A DNA stretch of 64,000 bases from NCBI GenBank assembly GCA_030247855.1, contig JAPDRN010000087.1, positions 1-64,000 of the forward strand, read 5' to 3'. The number at the start of each line of letters is the position of its first letter. The stretch's first letter is position 1. Shown here in pieces: positions 1 through 11,208 of the stretch. Below the pieces are notes generated by a model that made no database searches, was not told the DNA's origin, and was given only the letters and a program-made list of their open reading frames with translations. Both the position numbers and the translations under genes were made by a program. The DNA comes from Knufia peltigerae (taxonomy: Eukaryota > Ascomycota > Eurotiomycetes > Chaetothyriales > Trichomeriaceae).

Positions 1-77
<77 letters not shown>

Positions 78-84
78 TTACTAC
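1..84. repeat. TAC trinucleotide microsatellite
   Basis: A perfect run of TAC units fills positions 1-75, continued by a slightly degenerate TAT-TAC-TAC tail to 84. It touches the window edge, so its full length is unknown. No gene is seen over it. Confidence 0.95.
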
Positions 85-176
85 TGGTGGTGGTTACAAA
101 GTACTTTTTCTTCGTCGTCAAAATGGGTTTCTCATTGCCTATGCTAGGTATGCTACGGTGTGTGGTGTCACAACCT

Positions 177-350
177 ACACACACACACACACACACACAT
201 TCTCTCTTCCCCCTCCCCAAAAAAACAGCGCAATTGATTGATTTCTCGATGGATTTCTTGATTTGATCCCTTGATCGATTTCTTTGAATAATTTGACAGG
301 TCAGTATCCCTCTCCCGAGACTTCTCTCTCTCTCTGTGTGTGTGTGTGTG
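177..350. repeat. CA and CT/GT dinucleotide tracts
   Basis: An AC run lies at about 177-199. A CT run passes into a GT run at about 323-350. Both are just beyond the stop codon of the minus-strand carrier gene and probably fall in its 3' untranslated region. The rest of 85-358 shows nothing recognisable. Confidence 0.85.
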
Positions 351-358
351 TCTCCTCT

Positions 359-1861
359 TCACAACTTGTCATTCTTGTTGATTCTCGAATCCCGACCGAA
401 ATGACGTTCAACCTCTGGCAAGGTGCGGCTGCCGTCGGAAAAGGTGAGGTTGTCAATGACCACCTTGCCTTGCTCGAAAAAGGACATTTGGATCATGTTT
501 TGGATCGACGAACGCAGGATGATCATCTCGATCCCCTTCCACTTGGACGCCCTCGACACCGACTTTGCAGCCGAGTCCAGAGCCGACTTGATCGAGGTCG
601 AGGTCGAGGTTGGCTGGGAGGGAGGACGGTTGCCGACGAGGTTGTTTTGGACTCGAGTCTTCATGGTGTCGAGAGGATAGGTCTGTTTTGACAAACACAC
701 ACACATGTTGGTGAGAAAAGGAACAAAGGGATCAGAAACTTACAACGACCCAAGCACCGATTCCGCACACAGCACCCGCGGCTGCGATTGCCCCCAGAGA
801 ATTCGCCTTTTCGGCACCGTAGTACGAGTTCAACGTCTGTTTGGTGGTCTCGTACACACCGAAGTAGATGCCGCTGCCGACCAAGTCGCGAAGCATGTGG
901 AGGCGGAATCCGGTCCACAGACCCAAGGGACCTCGGCGTTGGATGATCAGTTTCATCGATGCCCAAGAGCTGACCCGTCCGACGTTCTTGACGCCAGGAG
1001 CGTGAGCCGTTTGAGGCTTTCCTTGAGAGGCCATGAGCACAGAGGTCTGCGTGGCGTTCTTGATGAGTTCGATGGGAGCTAGAAATCTCATGTTTAGAGT
1101 GCGGGATCTCGGACATTGGAGGACCACACAAGGGACGTACTCAGGACAACAGCGGTAACACCACCCGAGATCATTCCAGCTCCGGTGAAACAGGCCAAGG
1201 TGTAGATGGTGGGATATGTACCCGGCTTGTTGACGTGTTGAAGAGGTGAAGATCCCGTGGTTTTTTCGATCCAACTATCGATTGCATACTTTGCTTTGCG
1301 GTAGATGGAGAAACCGAGCGCTCGGGAAAAGGTAATGGAAAACAACGGAGGGAGAGTGCCTAAGTACGCGCGTGTCAGCGTGGAATCGAATGTCGCCTCA
1401 AGTCTGGTTCTCCTACCGGCCCAGAAACCGCGAAGTCCTTCGGTGCGATAGGTGTATCTTGTAGCTTGCCAGGCATTGGGGAAATAGTGTCTATTCATTG
1501 TCAGCGAGCCTCCTGATTCTCCCTCGGCATCTAACATACGATTGCATGCGAACTTTGAGATTTTCAAATGGAGCCTGGAACTTGTCAGTGGTTGAGTCGG
1601 GCGACACCTTGAAACCTCACTTACCCCTGCGACCACGGCCAAGGCGGCTGAGGGAGCAGATGAGAGAACCTGTCTGTATTTCTTCGCGTAATAGATTCGA
1701 GTATCTGGAGAGCCCCAGCCAGTATCCATTTTCGATTTGGAAGACATGGCTATGGGCGGCTGGGATGATTTTGATGGTAGAGTAGAGGTTGAATTTCGAT
1801 CTGGATCATGTTCGTGAGAGGTAGAAACAGTCGAGTTGTTTACTTTGCGGGCATGGTTCAT
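359..1861 (-). CDS. mitochondrial carrier family protein (SLC25-type)
   Basis: Inner mitochondrial membrane solute carrier. I join six exons: 1861-1625, 1574-1540, 1490-1417, 1359-1141, 1078-744 and 682-359, all with GT-AG borders and matching phases (407 residues from 1861). Three Px(D/E)xx(K/R)-type signatures mark the threefold repeat: APFENLKVRMQS, which is almost entirely inside the 35-base second exon; TPIELIKNATQ; and TYPLDTMKTRVQ. Glycine-rich repeat ends (RGFWAG, LGLWTGFRLHMLRD) are also present. An alternative start at 1747 (MSSKSKMDTGWG) gives 369 residues, closer to the usual 300-350, so the first 38 residues may be untranslated. The substrate cannot be read from the sequence. The second signature has Glu in place of Asp, which some subfamilies accept. 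Confidence 0.88.
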
Positions 1862-3853
1862 CGTTCTAGAGAATCAAGGCCAACACAAGTCTTCACACTC
1901 AGAATATCAGCCCTTGCGCCCTCATGCTATTGAATTGTCCGTTGTCGACACTCACACAATGGGCTGCGGAACCCGATGGAACGCAAGTAGACCTCTCAAT
2001 CATGTACGATGAGACGATCCCTCCGCGTTCCACACTCCATTCCCTCTTCCTATTGTTCAAGCTGTTCCTTTACCAGAAGTCACGAAGGACAACTGTATGG
2101 TCGAAGCACAAGACCAATTCCTGGAAACGGCACCGAAGCGTTCAGGAGGATGGGATGCTTGGACAACGTCCCAGTGGTGAGTGAATGCCTTGTCTGTCAA
2201 TCAATCTCTTTCAGCACAACGACGTGAGCATTCGTGCTCTTTGACGATTCTGAAGTTGCGTAAAAGGCACAAGAAGCCACGGAGCAGCTTGCAAATTGTT
2301 GGTCGAACCCAGACGGTGCTGGACGAGAAAGAATCGGGAGAGCTGCTGGAGCGTGATCGGGATGCTCTTCTGATGGGAGAGATTGAAGGCTCGACGAAGG
2401 CCTTTGGGTAGAAAGAGGGGAAATATCAGGCAAAGAGTGTCAAGCAAAGGAAGAAGCGAGGTGTGAAGCTCCAACAACAACAAAGGTCCAGCAGCAGAGT
2501 GGGAATTCGTGGGAAGGCCGCATGTGCAATTGTGGACAGAAAGAAGCTTAGTAGAATGTGGTTGTGCTTAGTGTCATGATCCTTACAGTGACGTCGACCC
2601 AATGCTTTTGGACAAAGAGATGGTGGCTTGCCCCTCGGACCCTCAAAACACCCCTCCTTTTTTGTTTCTCCAGGCTCACTAGGCGAGCCTGATGGACAGC
2701 GGCGGGCCACTGAGCCTGGTCACTTAGGGGGAGGCCATGCCTAACCATTGGCCGAGAGAGGTCTCCCTAGGGGTTCACAGTATCGTGGGTGGGATGGTCT
2801 AGCCCTGCGAAGAGTCAGTCTAAGCAACATCAACACCTTTCTTGATTCGCTTGTGGCTTGTCTCGCTCGAGAGACCAATACTTCATCGTGTGTCATGCAT
2901 CAACCAGGGTGATGATTGGCGGTCTAGGATCGATGGCAAAGAACCAAAAATGGCTTTGCGAATGGTGAGGGTCTTGGTCGACTGGCAGTATTCGTACGAG
3001 GATGGTCCCTACGGAGAACGCAGCCCCAAAGGCTGATCATTGGAACTTGAACCCCCTACGAGTACGAGTCCCTTGAGTTCATTTGCCATATGGTCGAAGA
3101 TGGAGGTCCATATCCAGGTAAGCCTTGGGTTTCAGGCTGGTGAGACTGAGAAGTGATGCTGAGTACAGCGGTGCTGGAAGTGGTTGGACGGAAAAGCCGG
3201 CTTGTACTCGTAATCAATGCCGGGTTGAATACCCTGTGGACGAGTTTTACACGGAGTCACAAGTCGTGAGATGGACTCTTGAGATATCAATTATCAGAGA
3301 AATACTTAGTAATGAGTGATGAGTTGAGTCGCATACGGTACATTGCTTGTTCCCAAGTCAGGGAACTACCTCACGTACGGAGTACCTTCCGAGTACTTAC
3401 TGTGCCTCTTTGTGTCCTGTAAGTGTACTCGAGGTGCTCCGTAATGTGCCTACATGCCCGTCTGATACGAATACATGTTTGACTACCTTGTAGGTACTGT
3501 ATCGTACGGAGTACATAGGGCTCTGTAATACCAGAGTGCTCACTTTCTAATCCGTACAGTACTGCCAGTTAATACCTATTTGAGCCTCGGCCTGACTCGG
3601 TCTTCTCTCGTACTCAGTACTATGGCCATTCCCCGCATTCGGGCGACCCTGGAAACTCCGTCAAGTGGCTCGGTCGGTATTCAAAGTCTGGAGCCGAGGT
3701 CCGTGGTACTTCCAACACTCTTAAAGACAAGCCGTGGTAAGCAAAGGTGAGGTTCCATTTGACGACTGCTTCAAACATTTCCCGCTTCACCCCAACATCT
3801 ACTGTACCACAAGCCTCTCACGAAAAACCCCTGGCTCTAAATCCACTGCCGTC
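1862..3853. other. intergenic, no gene recognised
   Basis: About 2 kb between the carrier and the thiolase. Only short unconvincing frames are seen. The part from 3370 to 3520 holds two copies of GTACGGAGTAC (3375-3385 and 3504-3514), and 3420-3560 is rich in short GTAC/TACT strings. The last few hundred bases should contain the thiolase promoter, but no defined element stands out. Confidence 0.6.
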
Positions 3854-5292
3854 ATGCCTCGCAAAGCCGCGCCCGCCTATGTCCTAGGCGTAGGAATGAC
3901 CAAATTCATCAAGCCGAGAGGAAAGGTCGACTACCATGAACTCGGTTTCGAAGCCGGCGTGAAGGCAATGTTGGATGCACAGATCAACTACGACGAGGTC
4001 GACCAGGGAGTGGCATGCTATTGCTACGGAGATTCGACATGTGGACAAAGAGTCTTTTACCAATTCGGCATGACCCAGATCCCCATTTACAATGTCAACA
4101 ACAACTGCGCGACGGGGAGCACCGGTCTCAACATGGCCCGCCAGGCCATTGCGTATGGCGCCGCCGACTGTGTTCTCGTCGTCGGCTTCGAGAAGATGTC
4201 GCCCGGTAGCCTCCAAGCCTACTTCAACGACCGCGAAAACCCCACCGGCACCACGAATGCCATGCTGAAGGCGACCAGAGGTGTCACGAACGCCCCCGGC
4301 GCGGCCCAGCTCTTCGGCAACGCCGGACGCGAATACATGGAGAAGTACGGCGCAAAAGCAGAGGACTTTGCGGAAATCGCTCGCATCAACCACGAGCATA
4401 GCAAGAGAAACCCATACTCTCAATTCATGGACGAGTACACACTAGAACAGATCATGAAGTCGCCCATGATCCACGCTCCCTTGACGAAACTCCAATGTTG
4501 CCCGACCTCGGACGGTGCCGCGGCCGCCGTGATCGTCTCTCAGGACTTCCTGGACAAGCGACCGCATCTCAAGTCTCAGGCGATCCTCATCGCCGGCCAG
4601 TCAATGGCCACCGACTCGACCGACCTTTTCAGCCGCTCGGCGATCGACCTGGTTGGATATCAGATGACCGTATTCGCCGGCAAGGAGGCCCTGAAGCAAG
4701 CCGGAATCACCGCCAACGACGTCAGCATCGTCGAGCTGCACGATTGTTTCAGCGCCAACGAAATGTGCGTCATCGACGCGCTCGGCTTGTCCCCCAAGGG
4801 CAAGGCCCACGAGCTGGTCCGACAGGGTGGTATCACGTACGGTGGTAAATATGTCGTCAACCCGTCCGGTGGTTTGATCTCCAAGGGCCATCCTCTTGGT
4901 AAGTACTCAACAATGCTCGATTTGCCTTGCTGCACCTGTGCTGACCCCCTACCCTCCTTACAGGTGCAACTGGACTTGCCCAATGTGCCGAACTCACTTG
5001 GCACCTGCGAGGTTGGGCCAACAACCGCCTCGTCAAGGACACAAAGTACTGTCTCCAACAAAACCTGGGTCTCGGCGGTGCCGTCGTCGTGACCGTGTAC
5101 AAGCGAGCGGACGGAAAGGCTGCGTCTCCCGTGTCGGACTCGGAGGTCGGAAAGACCAATCACCTCGGATACAATCCCGCGACCCAGGCTAAGGGCTTCA
5201 CGATCGAGCAGGCCAAGCAGGTCTTGAGTAGGAAGTCCTACTCTGACTGGGCTGTCCAGGACGTCCAGAGCAAGGTCCAGGCCAGGTTCTAG
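3854..5292 (+). CDS. SCPx-type acetyl-CoA acyltransferase (thiolase), probably peroxisomal
   Basis: Thiolase-fold enzyme resembling the thiolase half of sterol carrier protein X, which cleaves 3-oxoacyl-CoA, notably branched-chain substrates, in peroxisomes. Exons 3854-4898 and 4964-5292 give 457 residues. The nucleophile Cys85 lies in NNNCATGST, His296 in VELHDCFS and His346 in SKGHPLG. The end of the fold, YCLQQNLGLGGAVVVTVY, has the SCPx form. No SCP2 sterol-binding domain follows. The C-terminus is Ala-Arg-Phe, a plausible non-canonical PTS1. The frame is open upstream of 3854 but has no ATG there, so the ATG at MPRKAAPAY is chosen. The next gene, on the same strand, is an OYE-type oxidoreductase, with no evidence for a joint pathway. 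Confidence 0.92.
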
Positions 5293-5914
5293 TCGACCGG
5301 GGAGTATGTAGGAAACTGTAAAGGCAGCATTATTGAACCTGTATAGAAACAGTATATTGAAACCGTACAGAATTAGATATATTTTATGAGGCATCCCTAG
5401 GAGGACCATTCGCTCGGGTCACTTGGTAAACCAAACGAGTCCGTGTCCTGCACCACACCGATCCTATCTATGCACTCGTAGATCGTCAAGTCATACATCA
5501 CTTATATGGACAAGTACAGCAAGTCCTGGTACTTGTACAAATATTGTATGTACTGTGGACTTTAACTCATCATAGACATATATGCTCATGGCCAATTGAA
5601 TCGTGCAAGTAAGAGCAGAAAATCCCATCACCATGTGCAAATAATAATAATACAAAAAGTAGTCGAAAATGTGTTTCTCTGTATTGCCGAAATCAATGAC
5701 GTTGATTTGTAACCCGCTGCTCGGGGATATTTTTTGCATTTCGGAACCACGTTCCTTTGCTTATGTCTTGTAAATACAGCAAGCCAATCGATGAAAAGGT
5801 ATATAAAAGTCATACATAGATAACAACCACTCGAGTACTTGTACTCCGTACCTAATACGTTGTTGACCGTCACACACACAGACACACACTCTCTCTACCA
5901 CTCCGATTTTGGCC
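5293..5914. other. intergenic with promoter of the OYE-type gene
   Basis: An AT-rich spacer of about 620 bases. It contains GTACTCCGTAC at 5841-5851 and a CA-rich stretch at 5870-5890, immediately before the start codon at 5915. No gene is seen. Confidence 0.6.
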
Positions 5915-7347
5915 ATGTCCAAAAGATTTCCGTCCGACAACAAGGATGCCTCGCCTTTGGGGCAACCATTGAAATTTGAATTCAGCGGCAAGACGGCGCC
6001 AAACAGATTCCTCAAGGGCGCCATGACCGAACGACTGAGTTCGTGGGACCCGGTTCACAAGGAAAAGAGAGGTGTCCCGTCAAAGGAGCTCATCAACGTC
6101 TACAGGCGTTGGGGAGAAGGAGGGCTGGGGTTGATACTCACCGGCAACATCATGGTAAGACGATGCCTGTCAAGATTCTCGTGCCGACACAGGCCACTTT
6201 GGGTTTTGACAAAGTCGAGCTGACCCCCATCACCAACTCCCAGGTTGACTATGACAACTTGGAGTCTCCGGGAAACATGATCATCCCGCCCGGAGCGCCT
6301 TTCGAAGGTGAACGGTTCGAGGCATTCAAGGAGCTGGCAACGCAGTCCAAGGCCCATGGCAGTCTCATCGTCGGACAAGTCAGCCACCCTGGAAGACAAA
6401 TCACCCAACGGCTCAGCGCAGATCCGGTTTCTGCCAGCGACGTCCAGCTCGAGGGGGAGGTTATGGGGATGAGATTTGCCAAACCCCACGCCGCCTCCCT
6501 GGCAGAGATCAAGGACATCATCGAGCGGTTCACCCACGCCGCGGAGTATCTCCACAGAGCCGGGTACGACGGCATCCAGTTGCACGGCGCCCACGGCTAC
6601 CTGCTGGCTCAGTTCCTGTCCCAGACGACGAACAAGCGGACGGATCAGTACGGGGGCTCGATCGAGAACCGCGCTCGGATCATCGTCGAGATGGCCCGGT
6701 CGATAAGACAAAGGCTCCCCGCCTCGTCGGGGTTCACGCTCGGGATCAAGATGAATTCCGTCGAGTTCCAAGAGGGCGGCTTCACGACCGAGGAGGCGAG
6801 GGACGTGTGCGCCATGCTGGAGAGGGCCGAATTCGACTTTGTCGAGTTGAGCGGCGGGACCTACCAGTCCCTCGCGTTCGTCCACGAGCGCGAGAGCAGC
6901 AAGAAACGAGAAGCTTTCTTCTTGGTGTTTGCCGACTTGATCACGCCGGCGCTGAAAAGGACAAAGACGTACGTCACGGGCGGGTTCATGACGGTCAACG
7001 GCATGGTCGAGGCCCTCAAGACGGTCGACGGTGTTGGTCTCGCCCGACCGGTCTGCCAGGAACCGCGTCTGGCGAACGACATGCTACGAGGGAAAGTGAG
7101 CGGCGCGCTCGATCAACTCGTCGACCGAGACGACTTTGGCCTGACAAATGTCATCGCCGGGTCGCAAATTCGTCAGATGGGCAGGGACCGGGAACCCATC
7201 GACATGTCTGTGAAAGAAAACGTCGACCTTTTCATGAAGGACATGGCCAAATGGGCCGAGAAGATGGGCAGCGGAGACGCCAACAATTACGGCTTTGTCG
7301 ATATTGAAAGCGCACAGATGAGGCCTTATGGAGTTGCTTTGTCGTAG
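5915..7347 (+). CDS. NADH:flavin oxidoreductase, old yellow enzyme family
   Basis: FMN-dependent TIM-barrel ene-reductase that reduces activated C=C bonds using NAD(P)H. Exons 5915-6154 and 6244-7347 give 447 residues. The splice restores GNIMVDYDNLESPGNM. Visible family motifs are GQVSHPGRQ near residue 120, the active-site stretch IQLHGAHGYLLAQF near 190, and TDQYGGSIENR near 215, followed by late barrel strands (LGIKMNSVEF, FVELSGGTY) and GLARPVCQEP. The N-terminal NRFLKGAMTERLS matches the fungal YqjM-like branch more than yeast OYE. The frame starts earlier at a TTG, so the ATG at 5915 is used. The physiological substrate is unknown. Confidence 0.92.
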
Positions 7348-7725
7348 GAGCCTGGGGGTCGTGTTTTGCGGGTTGAGAGAACGGTGCATGTCCTGAGTAG
7401 ATCTACAAGATAAAATTAAAATAGAATATAAAAAACATGTCAAGACGATGAATTGCACGATTTCATGTGCCACTCCTACTCTATCAGTCCGGTGGTCAGC
7501 AAACCAGGATGTGCCCGACCGATTGTCATGCTGCGAGAACAATGCCAAAGGGGTTGTTCCCGATGAGGCAACTCGGCCGAGTCGAGAACAACGTGAATTC
7601 GCATGTCACATTCACCAGGTTCTTTTCACTCTTCCTTTTTTCCAGGTGAGTTTGTCTTCTCGACAGGCATGAGTCCTGCTGCGAATTGTACTAATTTTCG
7701 CGACACAGACAAAGGAGGTTTCAAC
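7348..7725. other. intergenic and 5' leader of the RS-rich gene
   Basis: No separate gene is seen. An upstream ATG at 7603 is in frame with the next gene. A GT-AG pair (about 7645 to 7710) between it and 7726 would keep the frame, so a longer N-terminus is possible. Confidence 0.5.
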
Positions 7726-9066
7726 ATGTCGAATGCGACGACGAAAGATTATGACGACGATGAATATGTTGCCAAATTACTCGCCGAAGACGCAAGGCAG
7801 AGTTCGATCAAGTATGCATCCCAAGGAATGTCGGCACTTTTACCCAAGAAAACATCTGGTGGCTCGGGATTGAAGCCCAACATCCGTTTTCTCAAGACCC
7901 TCGTTCGCGAAGCAGACAGTCACAATGCGGCGTTGAAGAAGAGGGAAGAATTCGAGGCCAGGGCACGTCTTCGAGCCATTAAGGATGACCGAAGAAGATC
8001 AGAGGCCGACCGACGAACCCGAAGAGAACATGACAGAGATGAGCGCCACAGGTATCGAGAAGAAAGACCAAGAAGAGAACCTGAAAGAAAGAGGCGTCGT
8101 CTGAGTCACAGCGATTATGATGACCATGAGGGGAAAAGAACCAGACACTCCAGGGATTCTAGGGACAGCAGATCATCACGAAAGACTCGACGCAGTAAAA
8201 GTCCCGATAGAGAACTCAGCAGGACTAGAGACACAGGGCGAAGGACGAGAAGAGATGATGGTGATCATGATGAAAAGGACCAGTCTCGGCACAGATCGCG
8301 GCAGAGGAGACGTCAAGAGAACCACAAGTCTCTGCGATTGTCCAGGTCACGTTCCAGATCTTTGGACAACTCCCACGACCGGAAAGACGACATAGTCAAG
8401 AAGGCATCTCACAAAACACACAGACATCGCAGGCAAAGATCTGACTCTTCAACACCATCTGATCCTCTGAGGTCGATGGTTGGCCCGATCCCTCTCGATC
8501 ATTCCTCGACGACGGCAAGAACAACAACAACAAAACGAGGACGAGGGTTCACTTCAGGAGGTCAATCTTCCAACATTGATGCGCATTTCGATTCCAACTA
8601 TGACCCTTCGTTGGATGTCGGTGCCGATCTTCTCGAATCGGACGACGAGGCGGCCGACTGGGACAATGCTCTGGAGGCACTTCGGGACCGCAGAGCGTGG
8701 CGCGAAAAACAAGTCGATCGTCTCCGCGAGGCTGGCTTCGATGATGACCAGATTCGACGGTGGGAGAGCAGTACGACTTCCAAATCCCGGTTGGATGACG
8801 GTGGTGGTGGTGTTGGAGACCCCCAGAATGTGACGTGGTCGAAAAAGGGCGAGCAGAGAGAATGGGACGTTGGAAAGAAGAGTGCGTTTGACCAGAGTGG
8901 TTGTGATGATGATGATGATGATGCTGTCGATGACACGTCGTCCAAGGCTACGGAGGGCAATGACCGAAACCAAGGGAGGAAGCGCAAAGGTGGGAGAGCA
9001 GTCGGTGAAGCGTGGCGTGGAAAGGACAATGGCCTGTTGAAGCAATTTCGTAGTGCGCTGGGTTGA
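7726..9066 (+). CDS. Arg/Ser-rich nuclear protein, splicing-factor-like
   Basis: A 446-residue intron-less reading frame. The N-terminal part (about 1-75), with DDDEYVAKLLAEDARQSS and KPNIRFLKTLVREADSHN, looks like a conserved folded or helical block. A long charged region (about 80-250) is dense in RS, RD and RRR dipeptides and DRxxRR repeats, as in nuclear splicing proteins. The C-terminal block contains DVGADLLESDDEAADWDNAL, WREKQVDRLREAGFDDDQI and VTWSKKGEQREWDVGKK, again conserved in style. From memory, fungal proteins of this layout are often labelled pre-mRNA-splicing factor 38B, but I see no PRP38 domain, so that name is doubtful. A role in RNA processing is inferred from composition only. 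Confidence 0.75.
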   Translation: MSNATTKDYDDDEYVAKLLAEDARQSSIKYASQGMSALLPKKTSGGSGLKPNIRFLKTLVREADSHNAALKKREEFEARARLRAIKDDRRRSEADRRTRREHDRDERHRYREERPRREPERKRRRLSHSDYDDHEGKRTRHSRDSRDSRSSRKTRRSKSPDRELSRTRDTGRRTRRDDGDHDEKDQSRHRSRQRRRQENHKSLRLSRSRSRSLDNSHDRKDDIVKKASHKTHRHRRQRSDSSTPSDPLRSMVGPIPLDHSSTTARTTTTKRGRGFTSGGQSSNIDAHFDSNYDPSLDVGADLLESDDEAADWDNALEALRDRRAWREKQVDRLREAGFDDDQIRRWESSTTSKSRLDDGGGGVGDPQNVTWSKKGEQREWDVGKKSAFDQSGCDDDDDDAVDDTSSKATEGNDRNQGRKRKGGRAVGEAWRGKDNGLLKQFRSALG

Positions 9067-9793
9067 TGGTTCTCCGGGGTTCCGATTTGCATGGCAAAAC
9101 ACCCGGGGGATCCTACACACTGTGAATACTTCGCGGTTCTCTCTGGATAGCTTGCAGAGAGAGATTAAACACCTGGTCGAAGGGGCCTTTCCAGATTGGA
9201 AAAACAACCACATAATGATCCTTCTTTTTGTTGAAAATAAAAGTCTTATTAGGGGTGTGCATTTTTCTGTCTATGCCTAAATAAACCGAGGAAACATTGT
9301 CAAATTTCAGTCGAACTCGAAACACTTGTACGCAGTACTCGTGACCATCTAGGTAGCTAGGCGTCTATCTCGGCGATTTCGTAAGGAGTCCTCCGGTTTC
9401 TCACCAAGTAATTGAATCTTCAAGTGTCCAATGTCGCAGCATGACACCCTCTCTCTACCTAGCTTTATGATCGGCCTCCCGTTTCGCCGTCGTTGTGCGT
9501 TGTCCCAAGGGGGGGTTTTCTAGTTCCGTGGCTATGCTGGTTGCACTTTTGGTCTGCACCAAATTCACAGTAATCCCTGCTGATTGATGGTTGTACCTCA
9601 CTCAGCCTCCCCAGGTCACCACCACAGCCACAAGGGGCTAGTAAGACTGCATTACGTGCATGCCCTATTAAAGACCGAGATTTACCAGTGCAATGTGATC
9701 CGTCGTTCGGTCTCTCGTTTGTCGTCTCGTATACGGCCTTGGCCTCATCTGCCAGAGTGATTTTGAGGGCCAACGATAAAAAGACAAAAGAAA
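9067..9793. other. intergenic, no gene recognised
   Basis: About 730 bases. Short CTAGGTAG/CTACCTAG-type strings occur near 9350 and 9455. Nothing coding is recognised. Confidence 0.55.
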
Positions 9794-11208
9794 ATGTCGT
9801 TTGGCTTCTCAATCACAGACTTCAAGGAGGTCATCAAGTTATCGTGGGATCTGTACGTCAGCCTAAAGGAAGGGCCGGAAGAGATCAAGAACATCGCGCG
9901 GGACTTGGCGACAATCTACGGAGTCCTCAACCACATTCACGACGACATCAGCGGGGACGACTCGGCCATCAAGGCCCACGGCGAGGGAAGAGTGAAGATG
10001 CTACAGACAATGACGCTGAAACTCAAGGCCACGCTCGACGAGGTGCAGAGGTTGGTCGACAAATTTCGGCCCATGGCAGCAACGTCCAAAATCCCCGAGC
10101 AACTCTGGATCAAGGTGAAATGGGTGGCTGGACAAAAGAGGATCAAGCGGATTCACCAAGACATCTCGTTCCATATCTCGAGTTTCAACCTCTTGATGAC
10201 GTCCATGGGCAAGTAAGTCTTCGGTGTTGCTTGCATTGGCCACAATGTGCCATGTATAGTTATGCTAACCACACCGTCGCTAATAGTTCCTCCCTCCGAA
10301 GAATCGAGGCGGGGCTGCAAGAGATGCGCTTTGATTCACACAAAGGCTCCGAGTCACTCAAGTCAGCTCGTACAAATACTTGGACAACGGAAACAACAGC
10401 GCGAGATGATGACCAGGATGGCGACGTCGACAACGAGGTGGAAGTCGACGATGAAGACGTTGAAGATGACCAGAAGATGGTACCAGCCCCTTCGCCTCAG
10501 TCAAACGGACATCAGAGAAAGCCGCGCTCGCCACCTACCGGAACAGCAAATACACCTGCACAAGATGTCAATAGTGATAACGGAGTACCGTTCAACTGGC
10601 CCAAGGGTTTGACTCCAGCCGTGACGTTGCGGTCTCCCGAGTTTGTGGCCCGAATCGAGTCTCTATCGACCGGAGAACAAAGTCAACTTGCAGAAATCAT
10701 TTTCGCAAATTGCCGCACAGCATGCTTCGATTTCTATCGCAATAACGCTCTCTGGCGCGCCAAATTTGCCACGTCAGACACTTCGCATGATCGCAGGCTT
10801 TTCGAGCTTGATAATGGCACCTTTCCGAAGACGCCGAACGATCTTGATTTAGTTCAATGGCTGCTTAAGATCAGATATACCACGTCGTCGATCGCGCCGC
10901 CGGATGCGGTCAGTACGATGGCGTTCTGGGATTACAACGGGATGCATTCGACGTTTGCATGGTCGACGAGAATCCCGGCATTGATTGATGTGTTTGATAA
11001 AATCGACACCGACGTCTTCGAGGAGTGTTTGTTGTGCAGTATTCATTTATGTCAGCATTTACAGGCCTGGAATGCTGCAGGCCGATTGAAGGCCCTCTGG
11101 AAAATGATCCACACATCCTCATTGCCATCAAAGGAGGATTGGTGGAAGATCCTGGCCAAGCTGGAGCCGGGATCGTCCACGGCCCATGCAATGGTCGGTG
11201 TCCGTTGA
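9794..11208 (+). CDS. protein with STAND-type fungal N-terminal helical domain, no NTPase
   Basis: Exons 9794-10212 and 10287-11208 give 446 residues. The first 140 residues (MSFGFSITDFKEVIKLSWDL, then long amphipathic helices to SFNLLMTSMG) resemble the helical domain found at the N-termini of fungal STAND/NLR-like proteins. A disordered acidic linker follows (about residues 175-225, DNEVEVDDEDVEDDQK). Then comes a mixed domain with VTLRSPEFVARIESLSTGEQ, FANCRTACFDFYRNN and LVQWLLKIRYTTSSIAPPD. No P-loop, NACHT, ankyrin or WD repeats are present. Function is unknown; the family resemblance suggests a signalling or scaffold role. A similar N-terminus is seen in the gene at 61253-63090. Confidence 0.78.

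Noticed and set aside
1..84. Short regular repeats as a possible CRISPR-like or telomeric array
   Set aside because: It is a pure TAC microsatellite without spacers. CRISPR is not expected in a fungal nuclear genome, and the unit is not telomeric.
6100..6885. Minus-strand frame of 261 codons
   Set aside because: It lies opposite the flavin oxidoreductase exon, which has strong family motifs. The antisense product is low complexity.
3854..7347. Thiolase plus OYE-type gene as a secondary-metabolite or catabolic cluster
   Set aside because: There is no backbone synthase, transporter or regulator adjacent, and two neighbouring enzymes alone do not support a cluster.
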